Assembly (NCBI RefSeq): GCF_003259365.1
Contig: NZ_QLLY01000008.1
Location: 124,001 to 188,000, forward strand
Direction: 5' to 3'
DNA from: Streptomyces sp. PsTaAH-137
GTDB lineage: Bacteria; Actinomycetota; Actinomycetes; Streptomycetales; Streptomycetaceae
Length of the DNA: 64,000 nt
Both the position numbers and the translations under genes were made by a program. Of the stretch, positions 30,990 through 39,047 are shown piece by piece; position 1 is the stretch's first letter; each line of letters starts with the position of its first letter. The notes beneath the pieces are model-generated. The model worked only from the letters and a program-made list of their open reading frames with translations, made no database searches and was not told the origin of the DNA.

Positions 30990-31000
30990 GGGTATAGGGT
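30971..31000 (+). promoter_or_regulatory. copZ promoter with CsoR-type operator
   Basis: ATACCCCCTAGGGGTAT (30979-30995) is a near-perfect palindrome matching the A/T-flanked C-run/G-run sites known for the copper repressor CsoR in actinobacteria. It lies between a likely -35, TTGGAA (30971-30976), and a -10, TAGGGT (30995-31000), 18 bp apart. Copper binding to CsoR would release it. Confidence 0.8.
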
Positions 31001-31066
31001 CGTGCGCGTCAGACGGTGCCGGGGGTACCCGGCACCCAGTACTCCACGCCCCTCCAGGAGAACGAC

Positions 31067-31378
31067 ATGAGCGCCCACACCGAGCTTCCGCAGATCGACG
31101 CCGAGCCGGCCGGCTCCTGCTGCGGCGGTGCCTGCCACTCGGACGCCGCCCCGGCCACCGAGGGTGCCGTCACCGCCGTCTACGAGGTCAAGGGCATGAC
31201 CTGCGGCCACTGCGAGGGCGCCGTGGCCGGCGAGATCTCCGAGCTCGACGGCGTCGCCTCGGTCACGGCGGCCGCGGCCACCGGCCGGGTCACGGTCGTC
31301 TCCGCGGCCCCGCTGGACGAGGAAGCGGTCCGCGAGGCGGTCGACGAGGCCGGTTACGAGCTGGTGGGCCGGGTCTGA
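31067..31378 (+). CDS. copZ: Heavy-metal-associated domain protein, CopZ-like copper chaperone
   Basis: The 103-residue protein has an N-terminal extension with a Cys/His-rich segment (SCCGGACHSD) and a C-terminal HMA domain with the metal motif GMTCGHCEGAV (about residues 44-54). The start is ATG 31067 after CAGGAG. Such proteins deliver Cu(I) to P-type ATPases. The N-terminal Cys cluster is an addition beyond the usual 68-residue CopZ. The CsoR-type promoter strongly supports a copper role. No copA ATPase lies in this window. Confidence 0.9.
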   Translation: MSAHTELPQIDAEPAGSCCGGACHSDAAPATEGAVTAVYEVKGMTCGHCEGAVAGEISELDGVASVTAAAATGRVTVVSAAPLDEEAVREAVDEAGYELVGRV

Positions 31379-31626
31379 CCGCCGTTCGGGGGTCCGCTAT
31401 GGCGCTCTCATCCGTGTTTGTGGTTACAAACAGCGTTCGAGTTCGCAAGTTCACCTAGTTACGCCTGGACCTCCACACAATCCACACGGCACAATTGCAG
31501 CACTCCCACGCAGGAGCCGATATCCCCATATCGGTCCTCTTGCGCACGCACAGGACATATGCAAGAGACGCAGATCACACTGATCCGAACGTAACCCTTT
31601 GCAGGTCTCGTGAGTCTAAGGAGGCG

Positions 31627-31868
31627 ATGCAGGAACGTCTTGGGGGGCGTTTCCGTATCGAGCGGGCCCGTCTTGGGGGACGGTCCCGAATGCGTTGGCC
31701 GGGGCACGTGCACCGGGGAAGCTGAGCGGCCCACCCGTTCGTACGTGCTTCGGCGACCGACGCACCACAGACGCCCGGCCGGATCCCGTGGGGGGAATCC
31801 GAACCGGGAAAAGGAAAGCGCCCCGACTGTCGGCCCGTGGGGGGACTGACAGCGGGGCGCTTTCTACT
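31627..31868. ncRNA. Candidate structured small RNA: four hairpins with G-run (or C-run) loops
   Basis: Hairpin 1 (31632-31653) pairs GGAACGTC with GGCGTTTC and has loop TTGGGG. Hairpin 2 (31664-31687) pairs CCGTC with GACGG, flanked by GGG/CCC, with the same loop TTGGGG. Hairpin 3 (31780-31801) pairs CGGATCCC with GGGAATCCG. Hairpin 4 (31814-31864) pairs GAAAGCGCCCCG-A-CTGTC with GACAGCGGGGCGCTTTC. Hairpins 3 and 4 share CCCGTGGGGGGA in the loop region. Strand is unresolved: on plus the loops are G-rich and hairpin 4 is followed by CTTTCTACT; on minus they are C-rich and follow citrate synthase. I recall an S. coelicolor small RNA reported beside its citrate synthase gene, but could not check it. 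Confidence 0.5.
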
Positions 31869-31904
31869 ACCTGGCCCTCTCGGGCGCAGAGTGGATCAGC
31901 GCAG

Positions 31905-31940
31905 GCAGGGGCGCGGGGAACTGCGCGACCGGCCACGGCG
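31905..31940 (+). repeat. Single interspersed repeat copy after citrate synthase
   Basis: One forward copy, AGGGGCGCGGGGAACTGCGC followed by GACCGGCCACGGCG, lies about 70 bp beyond the citrate synthase stop. Confidence 0.85.
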
Positions 31941-32007
31941 AGAGCCGCGGCCGAGAGACGACCGCACCGAAGCGGCGCGATCGTTCACCCGACCCCGAGC
32001 GGAGCGA

Positions 32008-33306
32008 CTAGCGCTGCTCGACCGGAACGAAGTCGCGCTCGACGACGCCCGTGTAGATCTGGCGCGGGCGGCCGATGCGCGACCCGGGCTCCTTGATCAT
32101 CTCGTGCCACTGGGCGATCCAGCCCGGCAGGCGGCCGAGGGCGAAGAGGACCGTGAACATCTCGGTCGGGAAGCCCATGGCCCGGTAGATCAGGCCGGTG
32201 TAGAAGTCGACGTTCGGGTAGAGCTTGCGCTCGACGAAGTAGTCGTCGGCCAGCGCGTGCTCCTCCAGCTTGAGCGCGATGTCCAGCAGCTCGTCGCTCT
32301 TGCCGAGCGCCGAGAGGACGTCGTGCGCCGCCGCCTTGATGATCTTCGCCCGGGGGTCGAAGTTCTTGTAGACGCGGTGCCCGAAGCCCATGAGCTTCAC
32401 GCCGTCTTCCTTGTTCTTCACCTTGCGGATGAAGGTGTCGACGTCGCCGCCGGAGGCCTGGATGCCTTCCAGCATCTCCAGGACCGACTGGTTGGCACCG
32501 CCGTGCAGCGGACCCCAGAGGGCCGAGATGCCCGCCGAGATCGACGCGAACATGTTGGCCTGCGAGGAGCCGACCAGGCGCACGGTGGACGTCGAACAGT
32601 TCTGCTCGTGGTCCGCGTGCAGGATGAGCAGCTTGTCCAGCGCGGAGACGACGACCGGGTCCAGCTCGTACTCGGCGGCCGGCACGGAGAACGTCATGCG
32701 CAGGAAGTTCTCGACGTAGCCGAGGTCGTTGCGCGGGTAGACCACCGGGTGGCCCTGCGACTTCTTGTACGCGTAGGCCGCGATCGTCGGGAGCTTGGCG
32801 AGAAGGCGGATCGTCGAGAGGTGGCGCTGCTTCTCGTCGAACGGGTTGTGGCTGTCCTGGTAGAAGGTGGACAGCGCGGAGACCACCGACGACAGCATGG
32901 CCATCGGGTGGGCGTCGCGCGGGAACCCGTCGTAGAACCGCTTGACGTCCTCGTGCAGCAGGGTGTGCTGCGTGATCTCGTTCTTGAAGGTGGAGAGCTC
33001 GTCCACGGTGGGCAGCTCGCCGTTGATCAGCAGGTAGGCCACCTCCACGAAGGTGGAGCGCTCGGCCAGCTGCTCGATCGGGTAGCCGCGGTAGCGGAGG
33101 ATGCCCTCTTCGCCGTCGAGGTAGGTGATCGCGGATTTATAGGCGGCGGTGTTGCCGTATCCGCTGTCGAGGGTCACCAGTCCTGTCTGGGCCCGGAGCT
33201 TCCCGATGTCGAAGCCCTTGTCGCCGACGGTGCTGTCGATCACCGGGTAGGTGTACTCGCCGTCGCCGTACCGCAGTACTACAGCCTTGTCGTTGTGCTC
33301 GCTCAC
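32008..33306 (-). CDS. gltA: Citrate synthase (hexameric type II)
   Basis: The 432-residue protein starts at a GTG with GAGGGA upstream. Conserved parts include the loop ILHADHEQNCSTSTVR, LWGPLHGGANQSVL with an active-site His, GFGHRVYKNFDPRA with the second His and Arg, and the closing DFYTGLIYRAMGFP with the catalytic Asp. It condenses acetyl-CoA and oxaloacetate. Length of about 430 with an N-terminal beta-rich extension fits the allosteric hexameric type rather than the 370-residue dimeric type. A strong hairpin (31814-31864) lies 144 bp beyond the stop and could terminate it. Confidence 0.95.
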   Translation of the reverse strand: MSEHNDKAVVLRYGDGEYTYPVIDSTVGDKGFDIGKLRAQTGLVTLDSGYGNTAAYKSAITYLDGEEGILRYRGYPIEQLAERSTFVEVAYLLINGELPTVDELSTFKNEITQHTLLHEDVKRFYDGFPRDAHPMAMLSSVVSALSTFYQDSHNPFDEKQRHLSTIRLLAKLPTIAAYAYKKSQGHPVVYPRNDLGYVENFLRMTFSVPAAEYELDPVVVSALDKLLILHADHEQNCSTSTVRLVGSSQANMFASISAGISALWGPLHGGANQSVLEMLEGIQASGGDVDTFIRKVKNKEDGVKLMGFGHRVYKNFDPRAKIIKAAAHDVLSALGKSDELLDIALKLEEHALADDYFVERKLYPNVDFYTGLIYRAMGFPTEMFTVLFALGRLPGWIAQWHEMIKEPGSRIGRPRQIYTGVVERDFVPVEQR

Positions 33307-33506
33307 GTCTCGTCCCTCACCGACGTAGTGCCTCTTCTTCGAGGTGCCCTGACTGTCTCTACCATCCCCCACTTGGCCCAGCAGAGTGCACTCGGGGTCG
33401 TCCATTGGACCGATTGGCGGCACTCAGTGCCGCCAGCCTGCCCATCCTGCCCCCTATCACCCTGGTTCCGGAAGTGCCCTGTGACGTTTGCGACTCGTTT
33501 GATCGA

Positions 33507-35765
33507 TCAAATCTTTTGAGGAGTCGCGCCCGCCAGCCGGAAATCCAGCGCAGTACAGCGCCTACCCGCCGAAACCGTGCGCACCGCCTGCGCCAGCGCC
33601 TTCCTCGACCCGACCAGCACGACCAGCTTCTTCGCGCGCGTGACGGCCGTGTAGAGGAGATTGCGCTGGAGCATCATCCACGCGCTCATGGTGACCGGAA
33701 TGACCACACATGGGTACTCGCTGCCCTGGGAGCGGTGGATGGTGACGGCGTAGGCGTGGGCCAGCTCGTCCAGCTCGTCGAACTCGTACTCGACCTCCTC
33801 GTCCTCGTCCGTGCGGACGGTGAGCTTCTGCTCGTCGGTGTCGAGTGCGGTGACGACGCCGACCGTGCCGTTGAAGACGCCGTTCGCTCCCTTCTCGTAG
33901 TTGTTGCGGATCTGGGTGACCTTGTCGCCGACGCGGAAGACCCGGCCGCCGAACCGCTTCTCGGGCAGGTCGGGGCGGGCGGGGGTGACGGCCTGCTGGA
34001 GCAGCGCGTTCAGATTCCCGGCGCCGGCCGGGCCGCGGTGCATCGGGGCGAGCACCTGCACGTCCCGCCGGGGGTCGAGGCCGAACCGGGCCGGGATGCG
34101 GCGGGCGGCCACGTCGACGGTGAGCCGGCCTGCCTCCTCGGTGTCCTCCTCCACGAAGAGGAAGAAGTCCTTGAGGCCCTGGGTCAGCGGCGGCACACCG
34201 GAGTTGATGCGGTGGGCGTTGGTGACGACGCCGGACTCCTGGGCCTGGCGGAAGATGCGGGTGAGGCGGACCGCGGGGACCGGACTGCCGTCGCTGAGCA
34301 TGTCGCGCAGCACCTCCCCCGCGCCGACGCTCGGCAGCTGGTCCACGTCTCCCACGAACAGCAGATGGGCGCCCGGCGGGACGGCCTTGACCAGCTTGTT
34401 GGCGAGGAGGAGGTCGAGCATGGACGCCTCGTCGACCACGACGAGATCGGCGTCGAGCGGCCGGTCCTTGTCGTACGCGGCGTCACCGCCGGGCTTGAGT
34501 TCGAGCAGCCGGTGGACGGTGGACGCCTCGGCGCCGGTCAGCTCGGCGAGCCGCTTGGCCGCCCGCCCGGTCGGCGCCGCGAGCACCACCTTGGCCTTCT
34601 TCGCGCGGGCCAGCTCCACCACGGACCGCACGGTGAACGACTTGCCGCAGCCGGGGCCGCCGGTCAGCACGGCGACCTTCTTCGTCAGCGCGAGCCGGAC
34701 GGCCTCCTCCTGCTCGGGCGCGAGATCCGCCCCGGTCCGGTCGGCGAGCCAGGCCAGCGCCTTGTCCCAGGCGACGTCCCGGAAGGCGGGCAGCCGGTCG
34801 GCGTCGGTGCGCAGCAGCCGCAGCAGCTGGGCGGAGAGCGAGAGTTCGGCCCGGTGGAAGGGGACGAGATAGACGGCGGTCACCGGGGTCACCCCGTCCT
34901 CCCCGGGGACCTGCTCCCGTACGACACCGACCTCGCCGGAGTCCTCGTCGGGCAGGGCCAGCTCGGCGAGGCACTCGATCACGAGCCCGGTGTCGACCTG
35001 GAGCAGCTTCACCGCGTCGGCGATCAGCCGCTCCTCGGGCAGGAAGCAGTGGCCCTGGTCGGTGGACTGCGACAGGGCGTACTGGAGACCGGCCTTGACG
35101 CGCTCGGGGCTGTCGTGCGGGATGCCGACGGACTGGGCGATGCGGTCGGCGGTGAGGAAGCCGATGCCCCAGACGTCGGCGGCGAGCCGGTACGGCTGGT
35201 TCTTCACGACGCCGATGGAGGCGTCCCCGTACTTCTTGTAGATACGGACGGCGATGGAGGTCGACACCCCGACCGACTGGAGGAAGACCATGACCTCCTT
35301 GATGGCCTTCTGCTCCTCCCACGCGTCGGCGATCTTCTTCGTCCGCTTCGGGCCGAGCCCCGGCACCTCGATGAGCCGCTTCGGCTCCTGCTCGATGATG
35401 TCGAGGGTGTCGATCCCGAAGTGCTGGGTGATCCGGTCGGCGAAGACCGGCCCGATGCCCTTGACCAGGCCCGAGCCGAGATAGCGGCGGATGCCCTGGA
35501 TGGTGGCGGGCAGCACGGTCGTGTAGTTCTCCACCGTGAACTGCTTTCCGTACTGCGGATGGGAGCCCCAACGCCCCTCCATCCGCAGCGACTCCCCCGC
35601 CTGCGCCCCGAGCAGCGAGCCGACGACGGTGAGCAGATCGCCGCCGCCTCTGCCGGTGTCCACGCGCGCGACGGTGTATCCCGTCTCCTCGTTCGCGTAC
35701 GTGATCCGCTCCAGGACGCCTTCGAGTACCGCCATGGTGCGCGTCCCCGCCGCTTGCTGGGTCAT
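33507..35765 (-). CDS. recD2: ATP-dependent RecD2-like DNA helicase
   Basis: The 752-residue protein has the RecD2 arrangement. An N-terminal OB-like region comes first. Tandem helix-hairpin-helix units follow (GIGPVFADRITQHFG, VPGLGPKRTKKIADAW, WGIGFLTADRIAQSVG). The SF1B helicase domain has Walker A LTGGPGCGKSFTV, motif II VVDEASMLDL, and C-terminal motifs VTIHRSQGSEYP and LLYTAVTRAKKLVVLVG. RecD2 is a 5'-3' helicase found in bacteria without RecBC partners. MAVLEG 30 nt downstream is another start. TACCGT lies 6 nt before the chosen ATG, so it may be leaderless. Confidence 0.92.
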   Translation of the reverse strand: MTQQAAGTRTMAVLEGVLERITYANEETGYTVARVDTGRGGGDLLTVVGSLLGAQAGESLRMEGRWGSHPQYGKQFTVENYTTVLPATIQGIRRYLGSGLVKGIGPVFADRITQHFGIDTLDIIEQEPKRLIEVPGLGPKRTKKIADAWEEQKAIKEVMVFLQSVGVSTSIAVRIYKKYGDASIGVVKNQPYRLAADVWGIGFLTADRIAQSVGIPHDSPERVKAGLQYALSQSTDQGHCFLPEERLIADAVKLLQVDTGLVIECLAELALPDEDSGEVGVVREQVPGEDGVTPVTAVYLVPFHRAELSLSAQLLRLLRTDADRLPAFRDVAWDKALAWLADRTGADLAPEQEEAVRLALTKKVAVLTGGPGCGKSFTVRSVVELARAKKAKVVLAAPTGRAAKRLAELTGAEASTVHRLLELKPGGDAAYDKDRPLDADLVVVDEASMLDLLLANKLVKAVPPGAHLLFVGDVDQLPSVGAGEVLRDMLSDGSPVPAVRLTRIFRQAQESGVVTNAHRINSGVPPLTQGLKDFFLFVEEDTEEAGRLTVDVAARRIPARFGLDPRRDVQVLAPMHRGPAGAGNLNALLQQAVTPARPDLPEKRFGGRVFRVGDKVTQIRNNYEKGANGVFNGTVGVVTALDTDEQKLTVRTDEDEEVEYEFDELDELAHAYAVTIHRSQGSEYPCVVIPVTMSAWMMLQRNLLYTAVTRAKKLVVLVGSRKALAQAVRTVSAGRRCTALDFRLAGATPQKI

Positions 35766-35892
35766 GATCCGACGGTAGCGGTGCCCACCGACAGCGCGGG
35801 AGTCCCCGACGAGCGATGAGTTCGGCGCCGGTGCCCGGTCATACAGGCAGCATCCCGCACCGGGAGCGTGACCGAGACAGGAGTTACCCGCC

Positions 35893-36114
35893 ATGACCAG
35901 TACCCCCGCCGTCAAGGGACCCGCCAGCTACTTCCCGTCCATCGAGAAGAAGTACGGGCAGCCGATCGCGTACTGGCAGGACCTCATCCGTTCCTCGCCG
36001 CTCACCAAGCACATGGAGCTGGTGGGCTGGCTGAAGAGCGAGCACGGGCTCGGCCACGGGCACGCCAACGCGCTGGTCGGGTACACCCTCGCCGAGGACC
36101 GCGACGGAAAGTGA
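35893..36114 (+). CDS. DUF4287-domain protein
   Basis: The 73-residue protein (ATG after ACAGGAG) fits the DUF4287 family: KGPASYFPSIEKKYGQPIAY, a middle helix with WQDLIR and a conserved KHMELVGWLKSEHGLGHGHAN segment. The function is unknown. It is divergent from RecD2 and followed by the DUF5701-like gene on the same strand with an 87-bp gap. Confidence 0.85.
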   Translation: MTSTPAVKGPASYFPSIEKKYGQPIAYWQDLIRSSPLTKHMELVGWLKSEHGLGHGHANALVGYTLAEDRDGK

Positions 36115-36201
36115 GCGGTGTCGGGTGCCGGGGGAACTCACGGGGAGGGGCCGCCCGTTGTGGGCACGTCCGCCGTACGCGCCCTGCCCCGAGGGAGTTC
36201 C

Positions 36202-36870
36202 GTGTCCGACAGCACCCGCACCACCAGTACCGCACTGCCCCTGCTGCCGTCACCGACCGTCCAGGCCGAGCGGCTGGTGGAGCTCGGCGTCCACGCGATC
36301 GCCGGGCTCGACGCCGCCGCGCTGCTCGATTTCGCCCGGGCCGCCGAGGGCACGGCCGGCGCGGGCGCCCTGCTCGCCGTGCACCCGGACCGGGCGCCCG
36401 CCTCCGCCCTCGCGCCGCTGCTGCGCCGCGACGACCGGGCCGGGTTCGTCGTGGTCGACATGACGGACGTCGACCTCTTCGCGCCGGTCGACGCCGTCGC
36501 GGATCTGCCCGACGCGCCGCTCTATCTCGTCGACCGGCCCGACCGGGGCGACGAGATGGCCAACTGGAGCCCGGACGAGGCACTTTCCGCGCTCACCGGG
36601 CAGGGCCGCACTCCCCTGCTACTCACCGAGGGCATCCACTGGGTGCTCCAGCAGCCCGCGGCCCTGGAGCGCAATCACTGCTTCATGACGATCGGCTCCC
36701 GGCTGCGCAAGGCGAACGGGACGCTGGACGCGCGGACCCCCGCGCTCTGGATCAGCAACGGCACGGGGCGCGACGGACGGGAGCGGCGCGGGGCCCCGAA
36801 GGTCGGCTGGTGCTGGGCCGGGAACCGGCATACCTGGCTGGGGTTCGCCTCGACCGGCGGCCGAGCCTGA
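36202..36870 (+). CDS. DUF5701-like conserved hypothetical protein
   Basis: The 222-residue protein starts at a GTG with GAGGGAG upstream. The C-terminal part, PALWISNGTGRDGRERRGAP followed by KVGWCWAGNRHTWLGFAS, is strongly reminiscent of the Streptomyces family DUF5701, which has no known function. No membrane helices or signal peptide are seen. Confidence 0.75.
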   Translation: MSDSTRTTSTALPLLPSPTVQAERLVELGVHAIAGLDAAALLDFARAAEGTAGAGALLAVHPDRAPASALAPLLRRDDRAGFVVVDMTDVDLFAPVDAVADLPDAPLYLVDRPDRGDEMANWSPDEALSALTGQGRTPLLLTEGIHWVLQQPAALERNHCFMTIGSRLRKANGTLDARTPALWISNGTGRDGRERRGAPKVGWCWAGNRHTWLGFASTGGRA

Positions 36871-36924
36871 CCCACCGAGCCCGGGGCGCCCACCGGCTCC
36901 GGGGTGTGCTCGTGCGCGGCTCCC

Positions 36925-37145
36925 GCCGTGGCTGGTCGCGCAGTTCCCCGCGCCCCCGGGTCGTTCTTCGTCCGCGGCCCGGTGACCGCTTCTCGCGCAG
37001 TTCCCCGCGCCCCTGTGAGGCAGGCGCTTCGCGCCGCCTCTCCGGCTCGGGCGTGCGCCTCTCTCAGGAGGCCGTAGGCCTCCGGTGATGAGATGGCGCA
37101 CGCAGTGCGCATCTCAGGGGCGCGGGGAACTGCGCGACCAGCCCC
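36925..37145. repeat. Composite repeat cluster downstream of the DUF5701-like gene
   Basis: Reverse copies of the element lie near 36937 and 36993, and a forward copy at about 37117. Between them are two accessory palindromes: GAGGCAGGCGCTTCGCGCCGC (a GGCG hairpin, 37016-37036) and GAGATGGCGCAC...GTGCGCATCTC (37089-37115). The whole forms a long foldable unit between convergent genes. Confidence 0.85.
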
Positions 37146-37173
37146 CACCGGCCCGCACCCGACCGAAGGCGCC

Positions 37174-37755
37174 CTAGACCCCGCCCATCGGCTCCGGATC
37201 CACCCGCACCGGCGTCCCCCACACCCGCACCACCTCATAGTCCGTGAACTCGTGGACCAGGCGGTACGCCATCGCCGCGTCGGGCCGGCGGCGCTGGGCC
37301 GCGAGGTACATGTCCGCCTCGCGGCGGTCGTGGCGGGGCGTGCCGCAGAGCTGCCACACCTGGCCGTTCCACATCTCCGGGATCCAGCGCTGCTGGGGCT
37401 GGGGGCGGTCCTCGCGGGTGCCGTAGCGCGACAGGACCGGGCGGTCGTCGGTCGGGCGGGGCGCCGGGCCGCCGTAGTCCCCGGAGATCTGCGAGCGGTG
37501 GGCCTTGCGGCGGCGGGTCTCGCAGAGCAGGCAGAGATCGGGGGCGGCCGTCTCGACCGGGCCGTACGGATGCTCCTTGCAGCGGGTCGACGGCTTCTCG
37601 CCCGTCGTCGCGTCGTCGAGCCGGTCGAGCGCGCGCGTCAGGTCACCGCGCACCTCGTGGAGCACGTCGTCCGGGGTGTCGCCGGTCAGCTTCTCGCCGT
37701 GCTCCCCGAGCACGCGCAGGGCGCGGCCGAGTGCGGTGAGCTGCGCGTGGTTCAC
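37174..37755 (-). CDS. Conserved hypothetical protein with a possible Cys pair and Trp-rich core
   Basis: The 193-residue protein (GTG start, CAGGA upstream) has an N-terminal helical segment (LTALGRALRVLGEHGEKLT), a CKEHPYG...LCLLC stretch that could bind zinc (Cys/His/Cys/Cys), a Pro/Arg-rich middle, and a conserved-looking end (MWNGQVWQLCGTPRHDR, MYLAAQRRRPDAAMAYRLVH). I recall similar Streptomyces proteins without known function. It is convergent with the DUF5701-like gene. Confidence 0.6.
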   Translation of the reverse strand: MNHAQLTALGRALRVLGEHGEKLTGDTPDDVLHEVRGDLTRALDRLDDATTGEKPSTRCKEHPYGPVETAAPDLCLLCETRRRKAHRSQISGDYGGPAPRPTDDRPVLSRYGTREDRPQPQQRWIPEMWNGQVWQLCGTPRHDRREADMYLAAQRRRPDAAMAYRLVHEFTDYEVVRVWGTPVRVDPEPMGGV

Positions 37756-37882
37756 GGTCCTGTGCTCCGTCTCCGAGATGCCGTTCCTGTCCGGCCTCCA
37801 CCATCGCACGCGGCACCGACATCTCCCCCGCTCCCATCACGATCCGGTCACGAGAACCGGAACAGGGGTTGCCAGGTACCCG

Positions 37883-37928
37883 TGTAATCGATTCCAATCC
37901 CTCACATGGGTCGATGTAATCGATTCCA
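37883..37928. promoter_or_regulatory. Twin operators for the LacI regulator of the rbs operon
   Basis: TGTAATCGATTCCA occurs exactly twice, at 37883-37896 and 37915-37928, 32 bp apart centre to centre (about three DNA turns). The core AATCGATT is palindromic with a central CG, as LacI-family sites are. They lie 64-109 bp before rbsR. Confidence 0.8.
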
Positions 37929-37991
37929 CGCACATGTGCGCCGCACCCCGGTCACATGAGCCCCGCTGCCTGACACGGAGGGAACCGCTCA

Positions 37992-38987
37992 ATGGCGAGC
38001 ATCAAGGACGTCGCGGCCGCGGCCGGGGTCTCCGTCGCCACGGTCTCGCGGGTGCTCAACAGCCACCCGTCGGTGAGCCCGGACGCCCGGACGCGCGTGA
38101 TGGACGCCGTGGCGGCGCTGGGCTACCGGCCCAACGCCGTGGCCCGTTCCCTGCGCACCGACCAGACCCGCACGCTCGGCCTCGTCATCAGCGATGTGCT
38201 GAACCCGTACTTCGGGGAACTGGCCCGTTCCGTCGAGGAGGAGGCGCGGGCCCTCGGCTACAGCGTGATCATCGGGAACGCCGACGAGCGCCCCGACCTC
38301 CAGGACCACCATGTGCGCACCCTGCTGGACCGGCGCATCGACGGACTGCTCGTCTCCCCCACCGACGGCGGCTCCCCGCTGATGCTGGACGCCGCGCGGG
38401 CCGGGACACCCATGGTCTTCGTCGACCGGTGGATTCCCGGCGTCGAGGTGCCGGTCGTGCGCTCCGACGGGCGGGCCGCCGTGCGGGACCTCGTCGCGCA
38501 TCTGCACGGGCTCGGCCACCGCCGCCTCGCGATCATCGCGGGCCCGGCCGCCACGACGACCGGCAGCGAGCGCGTCGACGCCTTCCGGGAGGCGCTCGCC
38601 TCGTACGAGATCGAGCTGCCGGACGCCTACATCGGGCAGGGCGACTTCCAGGCGGAGAGCGGGCGCCGGGTGACCGAGGGGTTCCTGGACCTGCCCGAGC
38701 CGCCGCAGGTCGTCTTCGCCGCCGACAACCTGATGGCGCTCGGCGCGCTGGACGCGATCCGCGCGCGCGGGCTGCGCGTTCCGGACGACATCGCGCTCGC
38801 CGCCTTCGACGACATCCGCTGGTTCGTGCACACCGATCCGCCGATCACGGCGATCGCCCAGCCGACCGGCGAACTGGGCCGGGCCGCCGTACGGGCCCTG
38901 GTGGACCGGATCGAGGGCCGCACCCCGGCCTCGGTCACCCTGCCCGCCGCCCTCGTCGTGCGCCGCTCCTGCGGCGCCCCCGCCTGA
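37992..38987 (+). CDS. rbsR: LacI-family repressor of the ribose operon
   Basis: The 331-residue protein has the N-terminal LacI HTH, IKDVAAAAGVSVATVSRVLN, a hinge with LGYRPNAVARSLRT, and a periplasmic-binding-protein-like effector domain (LGLVISDVLNPYF, VVFAADNLMALGAL, IALAAFDDI). GGAGGG precedes the ATG. It is the first gene of rbsR-A-CB-K-D, with two identical operators in front of it, so autoregulation and ribose-dependent control are likely. The ribose ligand is inferred from the neighbours. Confidence 0.88.
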   Translation: MASIKDVAAAAGVSVATVSRVLNSHPSVSPDARTRVMDAVAALGYRPNAVARSLRTDQTRTLGLVISDVLNPYFGELARSVEEEARALGYSVIIGNADERPDLQDHHVRTLLDRRIDGLLVSPTDGGSPLMLDAARAGTPMVFVDRWIPGVEVPVVRSDGRAAVRDLVAHLHGLGHRRLAIIAGPAATTTGSERVDAFREALASYEIELPDAYIGQGDFQAESGRRVTEGFLDLPEPPQVVFAADNLMALGALDAIRARGLRVPDDIALAAFDDIRWFVHTDPPITAIAQPTGELGRAAVRALVDRIEGRTPASVTLPAALVVRRSCGAPA

Positions 38988-39047
38988 CCCCCTCACGTAC
39001 AGGGACGAAAACCCACAACCGCGTACCTCAATGGAGAGGAGCAACCG

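Larger units (their letters stand above)
31379..32007. other. 629-bp gap between copZ and citrate synthase
   Basis: There is no good protein-coding gene. It holds the hairpin array of the candidate RNA (31632-31864) and one interspersed repeat copy at 31907-31935. A sequence AAGGAGG at 31618-31624 precedes an ATG by only 2 nt, and the reading that follows is short and Arg/Gly-rich. The first part (31400-31600) has lower GC than the genes around it and might contain a promoter. Confidence 0.5.

Noticed and set aside
31627..31725. Short open frame starting ATGCAGGAACG after AAGGAGG
   Set aside because: The spacing from AAGGAGG to the ATG is only 2 nt, the product is short and Arg/Gly-rich, and the DNA is better explained by hairpins.
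37087..37117. GAGATG...CATCTC palindrome read as a gene terminator
   Set aside because: The same module recurs in four repeat clusters next to the core element, so it is part of the repeat rather than a gene-specific terminator, although it may still stop transcription.
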